Source of the DNA: Solirubrobacteraceae bacterium
GTDB lineage: Bacteria > Actinomycetota > Thermoleophilia > Solirubrobacterales > Solirubrobacteraceae
Direction of reading: 5' to 3'
Length of the DNA stretch: 64,000 nt
NCBI GenBank assembly: GCA_025449845.1
Contig: JANWIP010000001.1
Coordinates: forward strand, 1-64,000
In this document: positions 32,893-39,767 of the stretch, piece after piece
Position numbering within the stretch: the first letter of the stretch is position 1
How the letters are laid out: every line of letters begins with the position of its first letter
Notes under the pieces: generated by a model
What the model was told of the DNA's origin: nothing
What the model saw: only the letters and a program-made list of their open reading frames with translations
The model's database searches: none
Translations under genes and position numbers: made by a program

Positions 32893-33840
32893 TCAGCGAA
32901 CAATCACGTCGCCGAGCGCCGCATCGATCGCGGCGAGCGTCTGCTCGTCCAGCGTGATGCCGGACGCGGAAGCGTTGGCGTGCACCTGCTCGGGACGGCT
33001 GGCGCCGACGATCGCCGAGGCGACGTTGGGCTGGCGCAGCACCCAGGCCAGTGCGAGCTGAGCCATCGATAGGCCTGCTCCCTCGGCCACGGGCTTCAGT
33101 CGCTGCACCGCCTCAAGCACGCGATCGTCCATCAGCCGGTCAATGAAGCCGCTCATGCTCTCGCTGGCCGCACGGGTGTCCGCCGGCGGCTGCTCGCCGG
33201 GGCTGTACTTCCCCGTGAGCACGCCCTGCCCGAGCGGCGACCAGACGATCTGCGAGATCCCTTCGCGTTCACACAGCGGAATCACCTGCGCCTCGGGTGC
33301 GCGCCACAGCATCGAGTACTGCGGCTGGCTCGATACCCAGCGCTCCACCCCGGGCAGCTCAAGCGATGCTTCGACGGGCTCAACAGGCCACTCGCTGAAG
33401 CCGATATGGCGCGCCTTGCCTGCCTGCACGACTTCGCTGAGCGCCTGCATCGTCTCCTCCAGCGGAGTTGAGCTGTCGTAGCGGTGGCACTGGTACAGAT
33501 CGACGTAGTCGGTGCGCAAACGCTCCAGCGAGGCATCGATCTGCTTGTGGATCTGCGCCTTGGACAGGCCCATATCCGTATCGGACATCGGGAAGAACAC
33601 CTTCGTTGCCAGCACGTAGGAGGAGCGCTCATATCCCGAGAGCACATCGCCCAGCAGCGACTCCGCCGCACCCCGTCCGTACACGTTGGCCGTGTCGATG
33701 AAGTTGATCCCAGCCTCGAACGCTGCCTTGACACAGGCCTCGGCCTGCTCGCGCTGCACGCCGCCCGAGTAGGTCAACCACGAGCCGAGGCTGATCTCTG
33801 ACACCTCGATGCCGCTGCTGCCGAGTTGCCGGAGGTTCAT
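32893..33840 (-). CDS. Aldo/keto reductase (Kv-beta-like AKR6/YghZ type)
   Basis: 315 aa. Begins MNLRQLGSSGIEVSEISLG, active-site Asp-Tyr in NFIDTANVYGRG, Lys in LATKVFFPM, His in LYQCHRYD. The wording VFFPM, SSQPQYSMLWR and WSPLGQGVLTGKY is that of the voltage-gated potassium channel beta-subunit-like aldo/keto reductases, which reduce aldehydes such as methylglyoxal. ATG start at 33840. It is arranged tail to tail with the previous AKR gene. A K+ channel gene is in the window but 30 kb away, so no functional link is claimed. Confidence 0.9.
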   Translation of the reverse strand: MNLRQLGSSGIEVSEISLGSWLTYSGGVQREQAEACVKAAFEAGINFIDTANVYGRGAAESLLGDVLSGYERSSYVLATKVFFPMSDTDMGLSKAQIHKQIDASLERLRTDYVDLYQCHRYDSSTPLEETMQALSEVVQAGKARHIGFSEWPVEPVEASLELPGVERWVSSQPQYSMLWRAPEAQVIPLCEREGISQIVWSPLGQGVLTGKYSPGEQPPADTRAASESMSGFIDRLMDDRVLEAVQRLKPVAEGAGLSMAQLALAWVLRQPNVASAIVGASRPEQVHANASASGITLDEQTLAAIDAALGDVIVR

Positions 33841-33916
33841 AGACCCATACCCAGGAGGTTCACGTGTTGCAGCCTAGCCGTTATGTTGATTGAGCGACCG
33901 ACATGACTCTGCCCGC

Positions 33917-34798
33917 ATGACGCTGTCTCCCATCGATCCGGCACTTCGCATCGCCTCCGTGCACCTCGCCGTGAGCGATCTCGCTCGCAGTATCGACTTC
34001 TATGAGCGGGTGCTGGGCCTGCCGCGCATCTCAAGTGACGAGGATCAGGCGCTGCTTGGCCCCGACGGCGAGCGTGCTCTGCTGCGGCTCACCCGCATCG
34101 CGCATCCAACCTTCGTGCCGCGCGGGAGTACGGGGCTCTTTCACGTCGCCTATCTATACCCCACCCGCCAGGCGCTCGCCGAGGGTGTGCTGCGCGTGGC
34201 ACACAATCGCTGGCCAATCGATGGCGTCGCCGATCATGGGGTCTCCGAAGCTATCTACCTGAGTGACCCCGACGGCCTTGGCATCGAGATCTATGTCGAT
34301 CGTCCCCGCGAGCAGTGGTCCCGTCCCGCCTCTGGTCATGGCGTGAACATGGTCACTCTTCCTCTCGACCTTGATGACCTGCTTACGCAGGCTTCGGCCG
34401 GCTCCACGCCGGCGATGCCAAGCGGCACCGGCATCGGACACGTCCACCTTAAGGTTGCCGATGTCGCCCGGTCGAGTGCCTTCTATCGCGATGCCCTTGG
34501 CCTTGAGGAACAGGCACAGTTGCCCTCCGCAGCCTTCCTCTCAGCCGGCGGCTATCACCATCACATCGGTCTGAACTCCTGGCACAGTCAGGGTGGTGCT
34601 GCGCCGCCGGACACCGCCCCCGACCTGCGCCTAATCGAGTTCGAACTCAGTGCTCCCGCCGAGCTCGATGTGCTTGAGCACAGGCTCGGCAACGCGCTGG
34701 CGGAGGGATCAGCGGAAGCACCACGGACCTCTGAGCACATGGGGGATAGGTGTCTTTCGCTGCGCGACCCTAACCGGGTTGCGCTGGGATTCAGCTGA
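33917..34798 (+). CDS. VOC-family dioxygenase (catechol 2,3-dioxygenase CatE-like)
   Basis: 293 aa with two vicinal-oxygen-chelate halves. N-half: IASVHLAVSDLARSIDFYER with metal His, LFHVAYLYP, AIYLSDPDGLGIEIYVDRP. C-half: IGHVHLKVADVARSSAFYRD, HHHIGLNSW, and a Glu-containing LIEFEL strand. Fe(II) or Mn(II) ligands of the extradiol type are present. Bacillus CatE is similar in size and layout. The ATG at 33917 is chosen over a TTG at 33890, which lies too close to the -10-like TATGTT (33882-33887). No other catechol-pathway gene is near, so the substrate is open. Confidence 0.82.
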   Translation: MTLSPIDPALRIASVHLAVSDLARSIDFYERVLGLPRISSDEDQALLGPDGERALLRLTRIAHPTFVPRGSTGLFHVAYLYPTRQALAEGVLRVAHNRWPIDGVADHGVSEAIYLSDPDGLGIEIYVDRPREQWSRPASGHGVNMVTLPLDLDDLLTQASAGSTPAMPSGTGIGHVHLKVADVARSSAFYRDALGLEEQAQLPSAAFLSAGGYHHHIGLNSWHSQGGAAPPDTAPDLRLIEFELSAPAELDVLEHRLGNALAEGSAEAPRTSEHMGDRCLSLRDPNRVALGFS

Positions 34799-34903
34799 CG
34801 GCCAGAGCGGGAGGGCAGACCTCAGATGAGGGCTAAGGCGTAGATTGCTCTCACAAGTCCTCCTCGTTAGTTCTAATAGCGGCTATCTGGGACCTGTGCT
34901 CAC

Positions 34904-35377
34904 CTATGCTGCAAAGGGGGTAGTGCCTACCTCACCCGATGGGTGCAGTCCTCCAGCGGCGCGTACGGCCATGTTCTGGTGCTTTGTGACGTACCAGAAG
35001 TGCAGAATGTAGGGGACCAAAAGCAGGGCCCCAGGAAATACGAGCAGGAAGGCGAGGGTCGGGTTGATCTGTTCGTGACGCTCGATGCCGCCGAGGCGCT
35101 GAGCGCGTCTGATTCTCTGACCATAGTTGTAGGTCGAGAGAAGCGGCGGCACGATCAGCCAGCCTCCCAGAAGCACCGCCAGCACCGAAAGCGGCGGACT
35201 GGATTGCGCAAGGTTCTGATCCTCGCCCGCGATCCCGACATCCTTCAACTCATCGTTGACGAAGTAATACCAGCAGTAGTAGTAGATGCCGAGAGTGAGG
35301 ATCGTCAACCCGAAGCCGACCCAAAAGCTGCGAATCTTCCCGGCTGCTCCCTTGCCGAACTCAACTTCCTGTGCCAC
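34904..35377 (-). CDS. DUF4234 membrane protein
   Basis: 157 aa. The start of the domain, IRSFWVGFGLTILTLGIYYYCWYYFVNDEL in pieces IRSFWVGFGLTILTLG and YYYCWYYFVNDEL, is the DUF4234 signature (a helix, a Tyr/Trp-rich turn and a polar helix). Two more hydrophobic helices follow (LSVLAVLLGGWLIVPPLLS, TLAFLLVFPGALLLVPYIL). Role unknown. GTG start with GGGAGAGG upstream. A 14-bp palindrome sits in its promoter. Confidence 0.75.
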   Translation of the reverse strand: MAQEVEFGKGAAGKIRSFWVGFGLTILTLGIYYYCWYYFVNDELKDVGIAGEDQNLAQSSPPLSVLAVLLGGWLIVPPLLSTYNYGQRIRRAQRLGGIERHEQINPTLAFLLVFPGALLLVPYILHFWYVTKHQNMAVRAAGGLHPSGEVGTTPFAA

Positions 35378-35432
35378 GGTGCCTCTCCCTGTCGCCTTGT
35401 CCCGAAGACCCTACACAATCCTGTATTCGAGA

Positions 35433-35446
35433 GGAACGATCGTTCC
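35433..35446. promoter_or_regulatory. 14-bp palindrome GGAACGATCGTTCC in the DUF4234 promoter
   Basis: Perfect palindrome overlapping the expected -35 region of the minus-strand gene (putative -10 TAGGGT at 35408-35413). The inner core GAAC-N4-GTTC is the SOS-box core, but the outer bases are G/C instead of C/G, so LexA binding is uncertain. Confidence 0.45.
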
Positions 35447-35517
35447 GGAGAAAGGGATTAGCGGGACAGGCAAATCCGGATGGAGCTTCTCTTTCCAACT
35501 CTCAGCCTGAGCGCACC

Positions 35518-36393
35518 TCAGCGAGGCTGCACAACCAGTGCCTGAGTGGCAAGCCCGAGCGGCCCGCGCTTGTCGTGCAGGACGCTCTCGGCCCAGGCGA
35601 TGCCGCCGGGATGTAACAAGGTGCGGGAGTCCAAGGCGATCCACTCACCCTCAGGGCGGCGATTGAGGGTGATGGCGAGGTCGGCGTTGATGAAGAGATA
35701 GTCCTCGAAAGGGAGAACGGCGCTGACGCCATTGCCGAAGTCGGCGGTGGCGGCGACGCGAGCGATGGGGGTTAGGGGATCTCCAGGCAACAGTGGGTGG
35801 CGCAGGCGCATCCAAACGGCGGCGTGGCCAACGGGCGCATGCGAGGTGGTTGAGTCAAGCTCGGGCAGCTCGCCTGTCAACGGCTGACCGCTGAGGAAGC
35901 GCATCTCCATGGCAGTGGCGGCAAAGCTCTTGCGGTCGGAGTCATCGAGGGCGAAATGGACAGGGTGGCCCTCCTGAGGGTCGGCCAGCGGGGGCGGCGT
36001 GTGCTCGGCGACCTGAGCCAGGGCGAGGTCCGGCAACTCCTCCGGAGCAGCGAGGATGCGCAGGCCGCGGGCTCGGCAGACGAGCACACCTTCGGCATGC
36101 AACTCGGCCTCAAGCTCCTGCACTCTGCGCCCGGGGCGGGTCATGCGCGTGGTCAGCTCCAGGGGAACCATTGGCACAGGGCGCAGGAAAGAGAAGGACA
36201 AGCGCGCGAGCGGAAGCTCGGCGCCGGGCTCCATGCGCTCGAAGGCCGCGGTAATCAGCGCGGCGGGAGCGCCGCCGTGCAGCGCTCGCGGGTCCCACGG
36301 TCCGCGAGCCTGCTCGGTTGGCATGAAGCGCCCGTTGCCTTCGTCAAGGAAGATGCTCTCGGCGCTTTTGGGGTCGGTGCTCGCGGCCGTCAT
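35518..36393 (-). CDS. Acyl-CoA thioesterase (double hotdog, TesB-like)
   Basis: 291 aa. Two hotdog halves: N-half with GPWDPRALHGGAPAALITAA (the HGG substrate motif) and LSFSFLRPVPM, C-half with TTSHAPVGHAAVWMRLRHPL and ADLAITLNRRPEGEWIALDS. This is the thioesterase-like superfamily PF13622. It would hydrolyse fatty acyl-CoA esters. The ATG at 36393 is 9 nt behind a TAGCAT -10 box that sits inside a 12-bp inverted repeat, so it is leaderless. Just downstream of yceI on the same strand. Confidence 0.85.
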   Translation of the reverse strand: MTAASTDPKSAESIFLDEGNGRFMPTEQARGPWDPRALHGGAPAALITAAFERMEPGAELPLARLSFSFLRPVPMVPLELTTRMTRPGRRVQELEAELHAEGVLVCRARGLRILAAPEELPDLALAQVAEHTPPPLADPQEGHPVHFALDDSDRKSFAATAMEMRFLSGQPLTGELPELDSTTSHAPVGHAAVWMRLRHPLLPGDPLTPIARVAATADFGNGVSAVLPFEDYLFINADLAITLNRRPEGEWIALDSRTLLHPGGIAWAESVLHDKRGPLGLATQALVVQPR

Positions 36394-36425
36394 CGCGCCG
36401 GGATGCTAATCGTCATCCCGGCGCG
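36394..36425 (-). promoter_or_regulatory. 12-bp perfect inverted repeat around the thioesterase -10 box
   Basis: Arms CGCGCCGGGATG (36394-36405) and CATCCCGGCGCG (36414-36425) with an 8-nt centre. On the minus strand TAGCAT spans the centre and right arm, then 9 nt to the ATG. It could be an operator or a U-less terminator for yceI. Confidence 0.5.
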
Positions 36426-36456
36426 GTGGGCTTCGGTGCGGCCGCCTTGACGACAG

Positions 36457-37014
36457 TCAGTCCTGCTTGACGGCCGAGACGTCCAGCGCCAGCTTGACCT
36501 TGTCGCCGACGAGCAGGTTGCCGCTGCCCAGCGCCTGATTGAACTTCATGCCGTAGTCGCTGCGCGAAAGCTCACCGACGATCTCCAGGCCGACGCGCTC
36601 GTTGCCCCAGGGATCGGTGTCTGTGCCCTGCACGACAGCCTCCAGCTGAATCTCCCGGGTCACGCCGTGCAGCGTCAGGTTGCCGAGGATGCGGAAGGTC
36701 TCATCGTCGAGCGGCTCGATGGAGGTGGACTGGAAGGACAGCTTGGGAAAGGTCTCGGCGTCGAAGAAGTCCGGTGAGCGCAGGTGCTCATCACGCTGGG
36801 GCTCACTGGTATCGACCGAGGCGACCTTCACGGTGCCGTAGGCCTTGGCGGTTGAAAGGTCATCGCCCACCTCAAGCGTGCCCTCGAACTCGGTGAACTC
36901 GCCGCGGACTGTGGCGATGCCCATGTGCTTGACGGCGAAGCCGGCCTTGGAGTGCGCCTGATCGGCTTTCCAGGTGCCGGTGGGGATGAGGGTGGTGGTG
37001 GCGGTAGCGCTCAT
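36457..37014 (-). CDS. YceI family lipocalin-like protein
   Basis: 185 aa. The YceI beta-barrel binds polyisoprenoid or fatty amides. Motifs: TWKADQAHSKAGFAVKHMGI, VRGEFTEFEGTLEV, SVDTSEPQRDEHLRSPDFFD (the classic YceI block), KLSFQSTSI and LTLHGVTREI. No signal peptide, so the actinobacterial cytoplasmic type. The ATG at 37014 has GAGGAG upstream; the longer frame to 37107 runs through the promoter and is rejected. It is controlled by a promoter flanked with two copies of a TTGCnnnnGCAA-like operator. Confidence 0.9.
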   Translation of the reverse strand: MSATATTTLIPTGTWKADQAHSKAGFAVKHMGIATVRGEFTEFEGTLEVGDDLSTAKAYGTVKVASVDTSEPQRDEHLRSPDFFDAETFPKLSFQSTSIEPLDDETFRILGNLTLHGVTREIQLEAVVQGTDTDPWGNERVGLEIVGELSRSDYGMKFNQALGSGNLLVGDKVKLALDVSAVKQD

Positions 37015-37064
37015 TGGTGGCTCCTCGGGTTGCAGTTGGACGGCGTCTGCCGTCACGCTAGATT

Positions 37065-37110
37065 TAGTTGCACACGCAAGTATAGGGCAAAGTGATTGCG
37101 TGCGCAACTA
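37065..37110 (-). promoter_or_regulatory. yceI promoter with paired palindromic operators
   Basis: Minus-strand -35 TTGCGC (37102-37107), 17-bp spacer, -10 TATACT (37079-37084). Two 15-bp arms, TAGTTGCACACGCAA (37065-37079) and TTGCGTGCGCAACTA (37096-37110), are inverted copies of each other with one mismatch and 16 bp apart; each is itself a TTGC-N3/4-GCAA palindrome. One covers the -35, the other the transcription start. This is the pattern of a MarR-type operator. Confidence 0.65.
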
Positions 37111-37203
37111 TGCTTCTAGCGGGCTTGCTTCCCGTAGGCGGGTCATCCCCGCGATAGTCCTTGATTACGGCGCTTCTCTAAGCGCTTGCTCGTGACTGCC
37201 GGC

Positions 37204-37953
37204 TCATTCCCGTCCCTGCTCCCAGGAGAAACCGCGCACGGCAAAGACCAATCCGAACGCACCCCACAGCCCGATCACGGCGAGCGCCGTGAGGTTGTCG
37301 CTCAGACCCTTGCCGGTCACCATCGCCCCTTCGAGACCGTCGATCAGGTGCGTGAGCGGTAGCGCTTCGGCGATATCGCGCAGGAACACGGGCACGTTCT
37401 TGACGTCATAGAAGACGCCCGAGATGAAGATCACCGGCAGGAATACGGCGTTGACATAGGCCGCGGTGGACTCGAAGTTCGGGATCACATGCGCAAAGGC
37501 CACCCCGAGCGAGGCGAAGCAGACGACGCCGGCGATGACGAACACCACCAGCTCGGCCCAATCGCGCGGCCAGCCCGTGCCGAAGAAGAGCTCGCCGACG
37601 ACTGTGATGATCATGATCTGCAACGCCGTGTTGGTGACAGCGTTCGCCGCCACCCCGCCGAAGTAGGAGATGGTGGGCAGGGGCGTGCCGTGGATACGCT
37701 TGAGCACGCCCCTCTCGCGCAGGAACACGATGTTGTAGGCCAACGCCGTGAAGGTGGTGGACATCACGCTCATCGCGGCGATGCCCGGCACCAGATGGTC
37801 GAGCTTGCTCTGTTCGCCGTGAAAGAGCGCGCCGAAGAACGCCAGGAACAGCAGCGGCAGCAGGAAGTTGAAGAAGGCCGCGCTGGGGTTGCGCCAGAAC
37901 ATGCGCCGCTCCAGGCGGTACTGGCGCCAGCTGAGCGCTAACGTGTCAGACAT
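37204..37953 (-). CDS. ABC-2 type transporter permease
   Basis: 249 aa with six predicted helices. N-terminal helix-amphipathic RQYRLERRMFWRNPSAAFFN then FLLPLLFLAFFGALFHG, four core helices and the conserved FISGVFYDVKNVPVFLRDIA-ALPLTHLIDGLEGAM motif of the DrrB/ABC-2 family. With the ATPase 42 bp upstream it forms a DrrAB-like exporter for drugs, lipids or polymers. It lies at the end of a minus-strand operon with a carboxypeptidase and a fatty-acyl reductase, so a cell-envelope substrate is plausible. Confidence 0.88.
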   Translation of the reverse strand: MSDTLALSWRQYRLERRMFWRNPSAAFFNFLLPLLFLAFFGALFHGEQSKLDHLVPGIAAMSVMSTTFTALAYNIVFLRERGVLKRIHGTPLPTISYFGGVAANAVTNTALQIMIITVVGELFFGTGWPRDWAELVVFVIAGVVCFASLGVAFAHVIPNFESTAAYVNAVFLPVIFISGVFYDVKNVPVFLRDIAEALPLTHLIDGLEGAMVTGKGLSDNLTALAVIGLWGAFGLVFAVRGFSWEQGRE

Positions 37954-37995
37954 TGAGCGCCTCGGCGAAGTCAGGCATCGCAGACCTCAAACAGA

Positions 37996-38850
37996 TCAGA
38001 CATCGGCAGTCAATTCCAGGTAGACATCCTCAAGCGAGGGGCGTCCGACGCTTAGCTCCTCCAGGCGCTCTCCGCGCGCGATGGCGCTCTCGGTGAGCTC
38101 GTGCAGCAGGCGCGTGGGGTCGTCGGTCTCGTGCTCAACCAGCTGACCCTGTGCGTTGCGATACATGACGCGGTAGTGCGATGCGCCCACGCCTAGCTCG
38201 CGGGGCGGCCCGATCGCCAGCACGCGCCCATCCTTGACGATGGCCACTCTGTCGGCCAGCGCCTGTGCCTCATCCAGATAGTGCGTGGTCAGCAGGATCG
38301 TCTTGCCCAGATCACGCAGCGAGCGGATCGTTTCCCACGCAGTGCGGCGTGCCTCGGGGTCAAAGCCCGTGGTGGGCTCGTCTAGGAAGATCAGCTCGGG
38401 GTCGCCCACCAGTGCCAGCGCGAAGTCCAGGCGCCGCAGCTGACCTCCTGAGAGCTTGCGGCTGCGCACGTCGGCCTTGTCCGTCAAGCCCACGAGTGCA
38501 AGGACCTCTCCCACGTCGCGCGGGCGAGGGTAGAAGCTCGCCCAGTGGCGCAGCGCCTCGCGTGGTGTGATGTGGCCGTAGATGCCGCCGGACTGCAACA
38601 CGATGCCGATGCGCTGGCGTAACTCACGGCTGCGCACGGCGGGGTCGTGCCCCAGCACCGCCACCTCCCCGTCGCTGCGCTGACGGTAGCCCTCAAGGAT
38701 CTCCACTGTGGTTGTCTTGCCGGCGCCGTTGGGGCCCAGCAGCCCGAACACCTCGCCGCGCTGAACCTCGATGTCGATCCCGCGCACAGCCTCGAACTCG
38801 CCGTAGCGCTTGCGCAGGTCGTGCACCTCGATTGCCGGGTCTGCGCTCAC
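37996..38850 (-). CDS. ABC transporter ATPase (DrrA-like)
   Basis: 284 aa. Walker A GPNGAGKTT, Q-loop VLQSGGIYGHITPREALRHW, signature LSGGQLRRLDFA, Walker B LIFLDEPTTGFDPEARR, switch His in LTTHYLDEA. The tail after VAIVKDGRVLAIGPP is the extended C-terminus of the DrrA/CcmA group, with a final LEDVYLELTAD motif. The GTG start overlaps the carboxypeptidase stop (GTGA), so the two genes are coupled. Partner permease is the next gene. Confidence 0.9.
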   Translation of the reverse strand: MSADPAIEVHDLRKRYGEFEAVRGIDIEVQRGEVFGLLGPNGAGKTTTVEILEGYRQRSDGEVAVLGHDPAVRSRELRQRIGIVLQSGGIYGHITPREALRHWASFYPRPRDVGEVLALVGLTDKADVRSRKLSGGQLRRLDFALALVGDPELIFLDEPTTGFDPEARRTAWETIRSLRDLGKTILLTTHYLDEAQALADRVAIVKDGRVLAIGPPRELGVGASHYRVMYRNAQGQLVEHETDDPTRLLHELTESAIARGERLEELSVGRPSLEDVYLELTADV

Positions 38851-39767
38851 GAATGAATCATGTCAGGCACGCTCAACGGGCCTGGCGAGTAAATCGTGTC
38901 AGGCACGCTTAGCCGGCTCGGTGGCAGCGGCTCGACTGGGCGCAAATGCGCCAGTCCATAGCGCAGCAGGGTCAATGTGTCCTGATCGCGCGTGCCTTCG
39001 CTGGAATCGCCTAGCACCACGCTTATCACCACAGAGTCCCCACGCCGTGCGGCGCCCACCAGGCAGTAGCCGGCGGCCGAGGTATGGCCGGTCTTGACGC
39101 CCACCACGAACGGATAGCGGCCTACCAGATCGTTGTGGTTGATCACCACCTGCCCGTCGGTCAGGCGTGCGCTGTGCTCTCCCACGACACCCGCAATCGT
39201 CTGGTTGCGCATCAGCACCATCGCCAGCCGCGCCAAATCGCTCACGCTTGAATAGTTGCCGGGGGTATCGAGCCCCACCGGCGTCGAATAGTGCGTGTGG
39301 CGCATCCGCAGCCGGCCGGCCGCAGCATTCATCCAGCCCACGAAGCGGCTTGTCGAGCCTGCCAGGTCGACGGCCAGCGTGTGCGCGGCGTCGCCGCCGC
39401 TGGGCAGCAGCATCGCCTTGAGCAGGTCTCTCACCGTCAGCCTCTGACCTGGCACCAACCCGGCCACGGTCTCGCCGGGGGAGGCGGTGTAAGGCTGCAC
39501 CGTCAGCACGTGCCCCGGGCTGGCGTGGGTGATTGCGACGTAGGCGGTCATCATCTTGGTGGTGCTGGCGATCGCCCGCCGTTCATAAGGGCTACGGGCA
39601 TAGAGGACCTTGTCGCTGTCCGACACCACGCTGTCAGAATCGCCTTGCAGCACGATCGCTGCGCCGGCGCTGATCACCGGCTGGTCCGCTCCGGCTCCGG
39701 CCCTTGCTGGCGCCCCAAACAGCGCTGCCACGGCAGCGGTGAGCAGGAGCGCGCGGCGGCCTACCAG
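38847..39767 (-). CDS. D-alanyl-D-alanine carboxypeptidase (PBP5-like), probable CTG start
   Basis: About 306 aa serine-type DD-peptidase that trims peptidoglycan stem peptides. Signal peptide VGRRALLLTAAVAALFGAPA with RAGAG cleavage, then SxxK in IASTTKMM, SxN in YSSVSDL region (Ser-Ser-Val is less canonical) and KTG in GVKTGHTSAAGYC. No ATG, GTG or TTG lies at the beginning of the signal peptide. CTG at 39767 has AGGGG 5 nt upstream and overlaps the FAR stop by a few bases, so it is the best candidate; the first GTG (39731) would remove most of the signal. Followed directly by the ABC exporter. Confidence 0.82.
   Translation of the reverse strand: MVGRRALLLTAAVAALFGAPARAGAGADQPVISAGAAIVLQGDSDSVVSDSDKVLYARSPYERRAIASTTKMMTAYVAITHASPGHVLTVQPYTASPGETVAGLVPGQRLTVRDLLKAMLLPSGGDAAHTLAVDLAGSTSRFVGWMNAAAGRLRMRHTHYSTPVGLDTPGNYSSVSDLARLAMVLMRNQTIAGVVGEHSARLTDGQVVINHNDLVGRYPFVVGVKTGHTSAAGYCLVGAARRGDSVVISVVLGDSSEGTRDQDTLTLLRYGLAHLRPVEPLPPSRLSVPDTIYSPGPLSVPDMIHS
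38861..38909. repeat. 36-bp period duplication at the 3' end of the carboxypeptidase gene
   Basis: TGTCAGGCACGCT occurs at 38861-38873 and 38897-38909. It encodes a 12-residue repeat (LSVPDTIYSPGP then LSVPDMIHS) just before the stop. The TGCCTGACA core also occurs in REP-like short repeats of other bacteria. Confidence 0.65.
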
